This document shows positions 9,001-17,878 of a DNA stretch of 64,000 nt, piece by piece. The stretch spans positions 4,259,001 to 4,323,000 of the forward strand of contig NZ_CP036433.1 in the NCBI RefSeq assembly GCF_007751035.1, given 5' to 3'. A program made the translations under genes and the position numbers. How positions within the stretch are numbered: position 1 is the first letter of the stretch; each line of letters opens with the position of its first letter. The notes below the pieces were generated by a model. The model was not told where the DNA came from. It searched no databases and was given only the letters and a program-made list of their open reading frames with translations. This stretch comes from Lignipirellula cremea (GTDB lineage: Bacteria > Planctomycetota > Planctomycetia > Pirellulales > Pirellulaceae).

Positions 9001-9909
9001 TTACAGGATTAACAGCGTTACCGAGATTAGCAGCAACAGAGCGCCCGTCAAGCGAAACCAGATCGCCGAACCGCCCCGGCCGATCTCGACAACGCCGATC
9101 CATGGCCCCAGTTGCCAGGCCAGCAGCACGCCCCACAGGCCGCGCGTGCTGTAAAACACATTGGCGATGGGAGCTTTGCCAAACAGCGCCACCGCAAACA
9201 CGATTCCCAGCGACTGCACGGCCAGTAGTCCGCAACCCGCCGCCAGCCAGCGGCGAGCCGGCCGAGGAATCTCCCGCAAAGGGGCTTCAAAAAGCGGGAT
9301 CATCCCCAGCGAAAGCACCGAGCTGAATAAAAACACCAGCGGCAGCAAGCGGCCCAGCCCCCAGTCGCCGCGCCATTCCTGCACGCAAATATCAAACAGG
9401 GCGAACGCTCCCGCAGAGATCAGCGCACAAACCACCGACAGCAACACATGGTCACGTTTGCCGCTGCCGCCCTGGTTCAGCAGGATGACTCCTAGCGTCG
9501 CCAGCGCGGCGGCCGCCCACAGATCGGGCGGCAGAACTGACCGGGTCAACGCCCAGGCCAGCACGGCGACCAGGATGATTTTCAATCCCAGCACCGGGGC
9601 AGCCACGGAAACATCCCCCCGCGTTAGCGCCCAGATCGTGGCGATCTGCCCCACGACAAACAGCACGGCGATCCACAGCGGTTGCCAGAGCTGAGTCCAG
9701 GGGGGAAGTTCACCGCCCAGCAGCACGCTGGGGATGAACACAAAAGCGATCGACATATTCAGCAAAAACGTCGTCCGCCACACGCCGACAGGCCAGGAAT
9801 TGGACCGTTTCAGGAACATAGCGCCCAGCGAGAACATGGCCGCCGCCAGCAGCGGCAGCCACGCCTGGGGCCCAAGGAGCGAGACTTCGGCGTTGTCGAC
9901 CAACAGCAT
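9001..9909 (-). CDS. EamA/DMT-family transporter
   Basis: 302 residues and about ten hydrophobic helices arranged as two EamA-like halves. Typical features are IWALTRGDVSVAAPVLGLK at the end of the first half and ANVFYSTRGLWGVLLAW in the second. Drug/metabolite transporters of this type export small metabolites or amino acids; the substrate cannot be read from the sequence. It is probably transcribed with the Lgt-like gene 50 bases downstream. A 187-base gap separates it from the caspase gene's stop, and nothing was recognised there. Confidence 0.85.
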   Translation of the reverse strand: MLLVDNAEVSLLGPQAWLPLLAAAMFSLGAMFLKRSNSWPVGVWRTTFLLNMSIAFVFIPSVLLGGELPPWTQLWQPLWIAVLFVVGQIATIWALTRGDVSVAAPVLGLKIILVAVLAWALTRSVLPPDLWAAAALATLGVILLNQGGSGKRDHVLLSVVCALISAGAFALFDICVQEWRGDWGLGRLLPLVFLFSSVLSLGMIPLFEAPLREIPRPARRWLAAGCGLLAVQSLGIVFAVALFGKAPIANVFYSTRGLWGVLLAWQLGPWIGVVEIGRGGSAIWFRLTGALLLLISVTLLIL

Positions 9910-10096
9910 TTATCCAGGCGTCTGGCTTGCGCAGACCAGATGCGCAGCGGGGAATTTGGTTTCCTCCTCGACAATGTAGCCGCACCAGGAAAAACCAGAT
10001 AGGGTCGGCCTCCAGGCCCCACGCAAGACGGAGCGCCCCGCCGGTGAACGTTCCCCCTGCACCAGGCGGGAAACCTGTTTGTCGGTTGCTTAGGCT

Positions 10097-13000
10097 CTAC
10101 TCGCCAGGACGGCGCTGGAATTCGGTCAAAGGGACAAAGCCCAGATCGTCAACCGGCGTGCTGGTCGGCTGCTGCAGCGGCGACAGACGATTCGTTTCTT
10201 TGCGGACAAAATGGACCAGTTCATCGACCTCGATCCGATCGTTTCTGCCTTCGCGATTGGAGGATTCCCCGTCCGCATGTCCTGCCAGACCCATCACAAT
10301 GGAATGGGTAAACAGGCCGTTATGGATTCCCATTTCATCGGCTTTGGCCGGGCTGGGTTCGTAGGAGAACTGGCCTGGCGAGGTCGCGGTAATCACCACG
10401 GCTTCGTCCCGCCGCAGTGGCCGGACGGCGGCTTTCCACTGGTAGGCAGGGTCGCGTTCGTTTCGGATGATGTTGCCGGAAAAGCAGGTGTCCAGCAGGA
10501 ACAGTTTGCGGCAGCGGATTGACATGATCTTCCGCAGCAACTGCCAGGAGATGCCTTTTTCCTGAAGGCGGATCGAACCCAGATCCTCGCCTGTGCTGAA
10601 GGGAGGGATAAAAAAGTAATCGTCGGTGTCGGAAACACCATGGCCAGCGATGAAGACGACCAGGACGTCTTCGGCGGCGACGTTCTTCAGGTTGTTCTGC
10701 AGTTCGCTGATCAGGTCGGTCACGGAATCCGGCGTGATCTCGTCGTTGACCAGGGCCATCACTTCGCCTGGCTGGTACAGTTCGCCGCCTTCGAGTGCGA
10801 GCGCTTTGACGACGGCGGCGGCATCGGCCAGAGGATATGTCAGGGCCAGCTTGCCCGGATAATCGTTGGCGGCCAGCGTTACGATATGGAGCTTCGGCTG
10901 GACGGGAATCGGCTCGGCCTGCACAAACACATCGACATCCTGGAAGAACCCCGACGTGTGCAAGCCGCGTTCTTCCACGCTGACGCGGATTCGATTGAGC
11001 GAACTGGAAGCGACTGCTTTCCATTGATAGATCGAGGTTACTCCCCGCCGCGCCACGGCGGGCGCTCCCAGCGGAGCGCCATTGATGCGGCAGGCAGCGA
11101 CAAAGCGGTCCGCGTCGCGCGGGTCGATCACTTTGACTTCGGCTTCGATCAGGATCTCTTCGCTGCGACCAAACTTTGTATTGGGACGCGGGCTGACCAG
11201 CGTGACCTGGGGAGCTTCGGTGGAAAGCGACAGCACGTACTCGGCCGCCTTGCCGGGGTCCGCCACCCCGCTGTTGGCCAGGGCGTCGATCACATTGCCG
11301 GCCGCGAGCAGTCGCTGGATCAACTGGGGCTGTTCCAGCTGTTTACGGAACTGGGCCGCCTGGAAGAACCGTGGTCCCTGGTCGCCGGATTCGTTGAACT
11401 GCCAGCCGAACAATTCGTCGCCGCTGACGCTGGCCTGGTAATAGTAGCCTTGCGGCGTCCAGCAGGCCCATTCGCCGCGTCGATCGGCAAACAGGTTCAG
11501 GATCGGCTCCCAGGCCGGTTTCAGCAGCAGCTGTTTCAGGTCGCGCTGCCCTTTGCTGCGATAAACCAGGACCATGTCCTCCCAGTAAATGTCGGCCCTG
11601 CGCTGCAGCGCCGCCAGGATGTCGTCGGCTTTAGTCGCCGTGGTCACCTTGCCGTTTTCCAGGAACCGGAACGATTCGATCGTGTCGCCTTCTCGTAATC
11701 CTCGGGCGTAAGCAATGCCGGCTTTCGAGATCGCGACCACCGTCGCTTTGCCGTTATCCAGTGCAAAGCGGACTCCCAGGGTAGGGCTCAAGCCGGCCGC
11801 GTTATGGCCCGGCGCCAGTCCTTCCAGGCTCCACAATTTGATCATTTGATCGGTCGATCCCGACGCCAGGTACTTGCCATCGGGAGACACGCTCAGCGAG
11901 GTAACACGGTCGGTATGATCGCGGAAATAACGCAGCACTTTGGCCGGCTGTCGCGGCGTGGGCAGGCTGTAAACATAGATCCCACTGTTCGGCTCGGGCG
12001 TGCCGACCGCCAGCGCAAAGGTCCGGCCCGCGGCGTCGTTCACCCAGGCATAGGATTCGATGAATCCTTGTTGGGCTGCGTCAGGGCGCATCTGGATTGT
12101 GCCTCGAGTGACGCCGTCCTGCGACAGCGTCAACACCAGCCGCGTGCGGTCTACGCTGAGTTTCCAGCCGTCCCGGCTGGTTTCGGGATCAAGCCATTTT
12201 TGGTCCCGCCGCGCCGCGTTCATCTGTTGGCGTTTGAAGTCAAAGTACTGGGTGATTTCGCCGTAGCGATTGAATTGCGGCGTGGCCGCGTTGTACTTTA
12301 CTCCTATGCCCAGCTGGTAATCGCGGTCGGTGCTAAAGGCGACCTTCCAGATTTTGTTCCCGCCGCCTGTGCGTCGGGTGGGCGCCATGCTGCTGAGCGG
12401 TTTGTTGATTCGGTTCCCTTTTGCGTCGCGCAGCCGGAACAGCAGAATCTCGGACTGGTCGCTGCCGTAGGCGGCGGCGTAATCTCCCGTTGTGCTGGCG
12501 GCGCACGCGGCCGAGTGCAGGTCGTGCGATATCGTGCGATCATCGAGCAGCTTTCCGCTCCGCCAGTCCCACATTTCCATCACCGAAAACTTGCTCTGCG
12601 GGCCGGATTCGGTCGTCATAAACAGCACGCCGCCGGGCGAAAAAGCCAGCGACAGGGCGGGGCGTTCCTGGGCGCGCACCCGGCTCTGCTTCCATCCGTT
12701 CCAGACGTACACTTCCGCTTTGGAGTCCGCCGACGCCCAATGCCCGCTGACGTCGCGCGCCAGCACCTGCACAGCGCCTGCATGGCGATGCGGCAAGGTA
12801 TACGGCCGCGCCTTGGGCCGCGAAGTATCGAAAATGCTGATCTGCTGCGGCGAGTCCCAGCAGACGGCGGCGACCAGGTCGTTGGACAAAAACAGGGCCG
12901 GGCTATGGTAGAGCGTTTGGTTGCTCTTCTCTCTTAGTACGACGTCCGTGAAGTCCGACAATTGCCAGACCCGCAGTTCTCCATCAATACTTGAAGACAC

Positions 13001-13474
13001 AAGCTGCTTGCTGTCAGGAGAAAAGGAGAGATCCTCTAACGGCTGGCGATGCCCGCGCAGGGCCCGCATGTACTCGCCCGTACGCAGATCGTACAGGGCA
13101 ATGTCCCCATTGGATGACATGGCGCTCAGCCCGCTAAAGGCGAGGTATCGGCCGTTGCCGCTGATGGCGAGCGTATGGACGACCCCGCGTTGGCCGCGGG
13201 CAATGCCCCAGCGGTACGTTCGCTGCATCGCCAGGGACAGGCGTCCGTCCTGGTCGCGAACGCTCCATTCCCGGACCGCTTTGTCGTCGCCCCCTTCATA
13301 AAGGCGATTCGAGCCGGGCGCAAAGGCCATGCCGTTGACGATCCCCAGCGGCCCTTGTGGATTGAGCACCAGTCGCGGCGGTCCCTCTTGGCCGCTGGCC
13401 TGCAGGCTGCCCCAAGACAGGCTTGCCAGACAACCCAGCACGCCGAGAATCTGGATTTTTGTCCAACGGTGCAT
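10097..13474 (-). CDS. Secreted WD40 / PDZ-like / caspase-fold (C14) protein
   Basis: 1125 residues. I chose the ATG at 13474 because GGAAGGAAGAG precedes it and it exposes a signal peptide (QILGVLGCLASLSWG). Residues about 35-560 hold WD40 repeats (YDLRTGEYMRALRGHRQP; SVSPDGKYLASGSTDQMIKLW). A PDZ-like segment follows (ISKAGIAYARGLREGDTIES, roughly 580-640), then an Ig/carbohydrate-like linker. The C-terminal p20-like caspase domain carries His945 (FIAGHGVSD) and Cys997 (LLDTCFSG), the expected dyad. No inhibitory prodomain is visible. WD40-caspase fusions are known in planctomycetes and cyanobacteria, but their targets are mostly unknown. It is divergent from the SPFH gene with a 331-base shared upstream region. 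Confidence 0.9.
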   Translation of the reverse strand: MHRWTKIQILGVLGCLASLSWGSLQASGQEGPPRLVLNPQGPLGIVNGMAFAPGSNRLYEGGDDKAVREWSVRDQDGRLSLAMQRTYRWGIARGQRGVVHTLAISGNGRYLAFSGLSAMSSNGDIALYDLRTGEYMRALRGHRQPLEDLSFSPDSKQLVSSSIDGELRVWQLSDFTDVVLREKSNQTLYHSPALFLSNDLVAAVCWDSPQQISIFDTSRPKARPYTLPHRHAGAVQVLARDVSGHWASADSKAEVYVWNGWKQSRVRAQERPALSLAFSPGGVLFMTTESGPQSKFSVMEMWDWRSGKLLDDRTISHDLHSAACAASTTGDYAAAYGSDQSEILLFRLRDAKGNRINKPLSSMAPTRRTGGGNKIWKVAFSTDRDYQLGIGVKYNAATPQFNRYGEITQYFDFKRQQMNAARRDQKWLDPETSRDGWKLSVDRTRLVLTLSQDGVTRGTIQMRPDAAQQGFIESYAWVNDAAGRTFALAVGTPEPNSGIYVYSLPTPRQPAKVLRYFRDHTDRVTSLSVSPDGKYLASGSTDQMIKLWSLEGLAPGHNAAGLSPTLGVRFALDNGKATVVAISKAGIAYARGLREGDTIESFRFLENGKVTTATKADDILAALQRRADIYWEDMVLVYRSKGQRDLKQLLLKPAWEPILNLFADRRGEWACWTPQGYYYQASVSGDELFGWQFNESGDQGPRFFQAAQFRKQLEQPQLIQRLLAAGNVIDALANSGVADPGKAAEYVLSLSTEAPQVTLVSPRPNTKFGRSEEILIEAEVKVIDPRDADRFVAACRINGAPLGAPAVARRGVTSIYQWKAVASSSLNRIRVSVEERGLHTSGFFQDVDVFVQAEPIPVQPKLHIVTLAANDYPGKLALTYPLADAAAVVKALALEGGELYQPGEVMALVNDEITPDSVTDLISELQNNLKNVAAEDVLVVFIAGHGVSDTDDYFFIPPFSTGEDLGSIRLQEKGISWQLLRKIMSIRCRKLFLLDTCFSGNIIRNERDPAYQWKAAVRPLRRDEAVVITATSPGQFSYEPSPAKADEMGIHNGLFTHSIVMGLAGHADGESSNREGRNDRIEVDELVHFVRKETNRLSPLQQPTSTPVDDLGFVPLTEFQRRPGE

Positions 13475-13805
13475 TGGCTCTTCCTTCCCTAACGATCGAC
13501 CCTGGAAACCCCGCACCACCTATTGTAGCCGGTTCTGGACTTGCATGCGTAGCTGCTGGAAGTCCTACAGGACAGAAATTCTCCGCCTTTCTATTGGCTG
13601 GAGCCCTGCATTGCTGCCCTGCTGGCAACGAAGGGCGTTTTCACCGGTTTTCCCGATGCCAGGACTGCGGTCCTTGTGCATAATGCGAAGGGTGAACCTG
13701 GTTCGCCGTGGGCCTGTCCTGCTGGAAGCTTGTCGCGGTGACACAGGCCGGTGGACGAGACGTCGCGGGTCGAGTTGTGGGAAAATCTTGAGGGGGATAA
13801 GCACC
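13475..13805. other. Divergent intergenic region, caspase / SPFH
   Basis: 331 bases with no supported gene, although the SPFH frame happens to stay open back to 13329. A weak -10-like CATAAT (13679-13684) has no recognisable -35 box. A small inverted repeat (aggac/gtcct) lies near 13660-13675. Confidence 0.5.
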
Positions 13806-14777
13806 ATGTTTGGTATCAGGTATCTCAAAGCGCCGCCGACCACGTATATCATGCAGTTCCGCAAAGGCAGCGTCGTGCGGGAAGGGGCGGGGCTGGCGTT
13901 TCTTTATTTTGCGCCGACTTCGGTCATTGTTTCGCTGCCGTTCGGCAGCACCGACGCGCCCTATGTTTTCAACGAAGTCACGGCCGATTTCCAGGAAGCG
14001 ACGATCCAGGGGCAGCTGACCTACCGGATCACCAATCCGGCTCGGCTTTCTGCTTTGCTGGACTACAGTCTTGACGCCCAAGGGCGCCATCAGAGCGACG
14101 ACCCTGGCAAGCTCAATGACCGGCTGATCCAGGCGGCCCAGATTCTGGCCCGGGAGTATACGGGGAAGGCGAGGCTGCGTGATCTACTGCTGGGCAGCGA
14201 TGATCTGGTCAAGCATGTGGAGGCTGGTTTCCGATCGATGGAATCCGTCGCCATGCTGGGCGTCGAGGTGCTGGGGTTCTCAGTGCTTTCCATCAAAGGC
14301 ACTCCCGAGATGTCCAAAGCCCTGCAGGCCGACGCCCGGGAAAAGTTGCTGCAGCAGGCCGACGAAGCGATTTACGCCCGCCGCAACACGGCCGTGGAAC
14401 TGGAGCGGAAAATCCGCGAGAACGAACTGCAGACGGAAATCGCCGTCGAGCTGAAACGGCGGCAAGTGAAAGAGACAAAGCTGCAGGCCGATATCGCCCT
14501 GGAGCAAGAACGGTCCGCTCTGGTCGATCGCAAGGTTGAGAACCAGCGGAAAGAAGCAGAAGCACAGGGCGCCGCATTACGGGCCACGCTGGAACCGCTG
14601 CGGGAAACTGACTGGCGCACGTTGATGGCGGCCTCGCCCAAGGGGTTCGACGCCCGCAGCCTGATCGCGATGGGCTTTCTGGACCTGGCGAACAGTTCGG
14701 GAAAGATCGGGCAACTGAACATTTCGCCCGACCTGCTGCAGTCCCTGCTGCAGACCCGCGACCCCAGCGAGGAGTAA
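13806..14777 (+). CDS. SPFH / band 7 domain protein
   Basis: 323 residues from an ATG with AGGGGG just upstream; homology starts there. Residues about 10-180 form an SPFH domain (GSVVREGAGLAFLYF, QLTYRITNPARL, GVEVLGFSVLSIKGTPEM). A charged coiled coil spans about 190-255, followed by a helical tail. SPFH proteins oligomerise at membranes as scaffolds for proteases, lipids or transporters. There is no clear transmembrane anchor apart from a hydrophobic stretch near residues 28-45, so association may be peripheral. The stop is 6 bases before the next gene's start, so the two are almost surely co-transcribed. Confidence 0.85.
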   Translation: MFGIRYLKAPPTTYIMQFRKGSVVREGAGLAFLYFAPTSVIVSLPFGSTDAPYVFNEVTADFQEATIQGQLTYRITNPARLSALLDYSLDAQGRHQSDDPGKLNDRLIQAAQILAREYTGKARLRDLLLGSDDLVKHVEAGFRSMESVAMLGVEVLGFSVLSIKGTPEMSKALQADAREKLLQQADEAIYARRNTAVELERKIRENELQTEIAVELKRRQVKETKLQADIALEQERSALVDRKVENQRKEAEAQGAALRATLEPLRETDWRTLMAASPKGFDARSLIAMGFLDLANSSGKIGQLNISPDLLQSLLQTRDPSEE

Positions 14778-14783
14778 CCTGAC

Positions 14784-15800
14784 TTGCAATCGCACTCGAT
14801 CATCGCCGTCGTCACCCGGGAGACGCGGCTGCAGGGGCTCAAGGCGCGCTGGGCGACCGCCAGCAATGCGGCCTTTCGCATGAAACAGGCGGTCGAACAT
14901 GAACGCAGTCGCCGCCGCGCCCAGGCCAAAACGACTAGCGCCAACGCCACCAGCGCCGAATCGCTTGCCGCGGTCGATGCGTTCGCCGATCATGATGAAT
15001 ACCTGGAAGAGGACGCCGCTTACCAGTCGAACCTGTCCGTCCTGCAGCGCGACCTGGAGCTGGGATACCCGGTCGTGAACATTGATCGTACGTTGCTCGC
15101 GACATTTGACTTTGGCCGGTGCATTGCGGTGGTTGTCGTCGGACAGGACGGGCTGGTGGCGAACGCAGCCAAGTATGTCGGCGACCTGCCGATCATCGGC
15201 GTGAATCCGGACCCTCAGCGGATCGACGGAGTGTTGCTGCCGTTTGCGATCCACGAAGCCCGACGGATCGTCCAGCAGGTGGTGCGCGGACAAGCCCGGA
15301 CTCGCCAGGTGACACTGGCCCAGGCGGAACTGAACGACGGCCAGAAGCTGCTGGCCTTTAACGACCTGTTCATCGGTTGCCGCAGCCACGCCTCGGCCCG
15401 TTATACGCTGGAGGCCGACGGCCGCTTTGAAGAACAATCGTCCAGCGGCGTGCTGGTATCGACCGGAGCTGGCTCTACGGGCTGGCTGTCCTCGGTTTAT
15501 AACATGGTCGATGGCGTGCTCCGCACCCAGGGCAGGGAGCCGATCCCGCGGCCTGCATTGGCTTGGGAGGATCGTCGCCTGGCGTGGGTGGTGCGGGAGC
15601 CGTTTCTCAGCAAGCAGTCCCAGGCGGGGCTGGTAGCCGGCCTGCTGCCGGAAAGCGAAGAGCTGGTGATCGGCTCACAATTGCCGACAGGCGGCGTGAT
15701 TTTTTCCGACGGAGTGGAAGCCGACTTTCTGGAGTTTAACTCCGGCACGATCGCCCGGGTGTTCGCCGCCTCGCAGCGAGCGCATCTGGTCGTGCGCTGA
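14784..15800 (+). CDS. NAD-kinase-like protein paired with SPFH
   Basis: 338 residues from a TTG start (GAGGAG about 9 bases upstream, overlapping the SPFH 3' end). The C-terminal two thirds resemble the NAD kinase/diacylglycerol kinase fold: NDLFIG (around 193), SSGVLVSTGAGSTGW (around 218-232) and GGVIFSDG near the end. The catalytic GGDGT motif is replaced by GQDGL (114-118), keeping Asp but losing the second Gly and the Thr. The N-terminal 70 residues are basic then acidic and unlike NadK. It may be a divergent kinase or a nucleotide sensor. The tight coupling to the SPFH gene suggests a joint function, which is inference. Confidence 0.65.
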   Translation: MQSHSIIAVVTRETRLQGLKARWATASNAAFRMKQAVEHERSRRRAQAKTTSANATSAESLAAVDAFADHDEYLEEDAAYQSNLSVLQRDLELGYPVVNIDRTLLATFDFGRCIAVVVVGQDGLVANAAKYVGDLPIIGVNPDPQRIDGVLLPFAIHEARRIVQQVVRGQARTRQVTLAQAELNDGQKLLAFNDLFIGCRSHASARYTLEADGRFEEQSSSGVLVSTGAGSTGWLSSVYNMVDGVLRTQGREPIPRPALAWEDRRLAWVVREPFLSKQSQAGLVAGLLPESEELVIGSQLPTGGVIFSDGVEADFLEFNSGTIARVFAASQRAHLVVR

Positions 15801-16005
15801 ACGCGCAGCCCCGCGTCCCGCGAAGGTCAACGGGGGCCGTTGCCTGCGAGTTGTTGTGGCTGTTGAACGTGTCGCTGGCGTGTTGATTCAGGGCGCAGCA
15901 GAAAGGCCCATTGCACCAGGGCCTGCGGGCGGGCAGGGTTCACTCCTTGAGCAACGGGCCAATCGAATTTCGCTCTGATCGGTTCGAACGAACGCTTCGC
16001 GTCGA

Positions 16006-16200
16006 CTACCAGGGCTTGAGTTTCCAGCCCAGGATGAAGCCGATGCCGAAGCAGGCGAACGCCACGACTTCGGGTTTTTCGCGGGCGTAAATCTGGCAGT
16101 ATTCCATCAGATCAGCGGCCGGGTTCATCTCCTCGACGGAGGTCGGTCGCGGACGCGGGGCAATGCTGGCGCCGGCCGAATTTCGTTCTTGTGTCGACAT
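16006..16200 (-). CDS. Small single-helix membrane protein, YqjD/ElaB-tail-like
   Basis: 64 residues. The N-terminus is polar and Pro/Arg-rich. The C-terminus is one membrane helix after a KPEVVAF segment (ACFGIGFILGW then KLKPW), the arrangement of the C-tail of DUF883/YqjD/ElaB proteins. It lies downstream of four similar small genes on the same strand, 118 bases after the YqjE-like stop. No specific function is known. Confidence 0.65.
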   Translation of the reverse strand: MSTQERNSAGASIAPRPRPTSVEEMNPAADLMEYCQIYAREKPEVVAFACFGIGFILGWKLKPW

Positions 16201-16317
16201 GGTTCATTCTCCGAATATGAAAAAAAGGACGGCGTGAAAACTACGCCATTGCTTACGACTGGACGCCGCCAGAGCAAGCCTGAGTCGGCCCGATCACGGC
16301 GCACTTACAAAGGACGA

Positions 16318-16779
16318 CTAACGGGATAGCCGTGTTGGCGAAGCGGCTCCACCGTGTCGCAGGACCGCTTTGATCCAGCGGACATTCCGGCTGAACTCAT
16401 CCATCGAACGATGAAAGACGGCAAAGCTACTCTTCATGCGCCAGGCTGCCAAACCGGCGGCTGCCATCGACAGCACGAACACGCTCACGGAAGCGATCGC
16501 CAAACCGCCTGCCACCGACAGCGGAGTGAACTCCGCCAGGGCGAAACCGACACTCAACACGATCGCTGGCGCACAGCTGGCTGCGGCGACCAGACCAATG
16601 GCGACGACAATCGCCGGCAGGGTCGATCTTTCAAGGGCTTCGGAGACATCCGCCCGCAACAGATTGACCTGGAGCTCTCCCAGTTCAATCACATCATGGG
16701 CCAGTTCGCCGGCGCCTCGGGTGAAGCTGGCGACGTTCTGTCCGTTTCCGGCGCCATTCATCTCCTTTTGACGAGCCAT
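16318..16779 (-). CDS. YqjE-like (Holin-X / PF07332-type) membrane protein
   Basis: 153 residues with two hydrophobic hairpin helices (about 53-80 and 88-112) between a polar N-terminus and an amphipathic C-terminus. The order HDVIELGELQVNLLRADV then helix-helix is typical of the 'putative actinobacterial holin-X, superfamily III' family, which includes E. coli YqjE. Despite the name, most chromosomal members are not lysis proteins. Its start overlaps the end of the preceding YqjD-like gene by 22 bases, implying translational coupling. Confidence 0.75.
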   Translation of the reverse strand: MARQKEMNGAGNGQNVASFTRGAGELAHDVIELGELQVNLLRADVSEALERSTLPAIVVAIGLVAAASCAPAIVLSVGFALAEFTPLSVAGGLAIASVSVFVLSMAAAGLAAWRMKSSFAVFHRSMDEFSRNVRWIKAVLRHGGAASPTRLSR

Positions 16780-16970
16780 CCGATAAATACTCCCAAAGCG
16801 ACAGCTGCGCCGATGGTGACGCCGGGGTATTCCCCGATGTAACGTTCCATGCCGGTGCGCAGTTTGTCCAGTTGACGTTGAGCCAGTTCAGCTGGTCCCG
16901 ACTCTTCTTTGGACGGTTGCAGTCCGTCCGGCGAGGAATCCGGGAGCAGCCCTAAAATTCTGTTGATCAT
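16758..16970 (-). CDS. YqjD/ElaB-like small membrane protein (DUF883-type)
   Basis: 70 residues: a charged helical part (ELAQRQLDKLRTGMERYI), the EYPGVTIGAA transition and a C-terminal membrane helix ending in WLVKRR. This is the C-tail-anchor layout of DUF883/YqjD proteins; in E. coli these bind ribosomes in stationary phase. The start overlaps the upstream gene's stop by 4 bases (ATGA), and the end overlaps the YqjE-like gene. Confidence 0.75.
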   Translation of the reverse strand: MINRILGLLPDSSPDGLQPSKEESGPAELAQRQLDKLRTGMERYIGEYPGVTIGAAVALGVFIGWLVKRR

Positions 16971-17386
16971 GGAAGCTGTCTTTCTACATCAGAGTTAGCC
17001 GGGGGCTCGAGCAGTTTTCCCAGTTGCTGGCCGGCGTATCCCATGGCTCCGCGCACCGCCATGTTGGCGACGAAGCCAAAAATATTTTGCGCCAGCGACT
17101 GTTTTTGATGGGGAGTCGGATCCTGCTCCACGACCAGTCTGTGGCGTTTAGCAAGTTGGGCCAAAGTTTTGGCGTCGGGTTGGATGATCTCGGTGCGATT
17201 GGGCGTGGCCAGATAACCCAGCCCCACGGCGGCGCCAACGCACAGCCAGGGATAATTCCGCACGTAATGGCGCCAGTCGCTCATGACTTTCGCCCCGCCG
17301 ACGACCTCGCGTACATCTTCACGAAGCTCTGAACGCACGCGGCGCATTTCTTCCTGGATTTCAGTAGCCGCTATTTTGTCGCTCAC
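16967..17386 (-). CDS. DUF3618/YqjD-related membrane protein
   Basis: 139 residues. The N-terminus is a charged helix (EIQEEMRRVRSELREDVREVV). A NYPWLCVGAAVGLGYLA membrane segment follows at about 44-60, then a polar linker and a weakly hydrophobic glycine-rich C-terminal region (VANMAVRGAMGYAGQQLGKLL). It resembles DUF3618/YqjD-type proteins plus a second module. It is the first gene of the overlapping trio and lies 63 bases downstream of the CsbD-like gene, so the cluster may be one transcript. Confidence 0.6.
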   Translation of the reverse strand: MSDKIAATEIQEEMRRVRSELREDVREVVGGAKVMSDWRHYVRNYPWLCVGAAVGLGYLATPNRTEIIQPDAKTLAQLAKRHRLVVEQDPTPHQKQSLAQNIFGFVANMAVRGAMGYAGQQLGKLLEPPANSDVERQLP

Positions 17387-17449
17387 GCGTTACGTCCTCA
17401 GGTCGAGAGTGGGTTCGAAAGAAAGGCTGCTAACTCCGTAGCCGCCCGC

Positions 17450-17878
17450 TTATCGGCGGCCCGATCCGAGCGTCGCCAGACCGACTACCACGCCGGTAAT
17501 CAGGCCAACGCCAAAGCAGACGGCGAGCGCTTCCATCGGGTGCTTCCGCACGACCGCTTCGGTCTGCTGGTAGCCATCATGGACGGCCTGATTCACGGCG
17601 TCGGCCGCTTCCTGCGAGCGTTTGCTGGCGGTGACGGCTGCTTCCGATACGCGGTTGTAGGCGCGGCTGGCCATGTCGCTTCCCTGGTTTACGAGTTCGT
17701 CGAGATAGGATTCGATCTGTTCGCGGGTTTCGCCCGTTTTCACATGGATATGTCCGACCAGGCGATTGACGTCGCCTTCGAACTGCAGACCCGGATCGTT
17801 CGTCAGTTCGCCCCAGCGTTCCTGCAGTTTGCCTTTGATTTCGGACCAGCGTCCCAGCAGAGTTTCTTGGCTAACCAT
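17450..17878 (-). CDS. CsbD-like domain fused to YqjD-type tail
   Basis: 142 residues from an ATG at 17878 with a near-perfect GAAGGAGA Shine-Dalgarno; an upstream in-frame ATG at 17929 has none. Residues 5-60 match the CsbD stress-protein pattern (WSEIKGKLQERWGELTND then FEGDVNRLVGHI). Residues 65-110 are helical and Ala/Ser/Gln-rich, and the C-terminus is a membrane helix preceded by KHPMEALA, the DUF883 signature. CsbD proteins belong to general stress regulons in other bacteria. The gene heads the small-membrane-protein cluster. Confidence 0.8.
   Translation of the reverse strand: MVSQETLLGRWSEIKGKLQERWGELTNDPGLQFEGDVNRLVGHIHVKTGETREQIESYLDELVNQGSDMASRAYNRVSEAAVTASKRSQEAADAVNQAVHDGYQQTEAVVRKHPMEALAVCFGVGLITGVVVGLATLGSGRR

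Noticed and set aside
13329-13805. N-terminal extension of the SPFH gene
   Set aside because: The extension overlaps the antisense caspase start region, has no homology, and a good ribosome-binding site lies at 13806.
16318-16779. Possible phage holin or lysis module because of the holin-X family name
   Set aside because: No endolysin, portal, integrase or attachment site nearby; the neighbours are YqjD/CsbD-type stress proteins.
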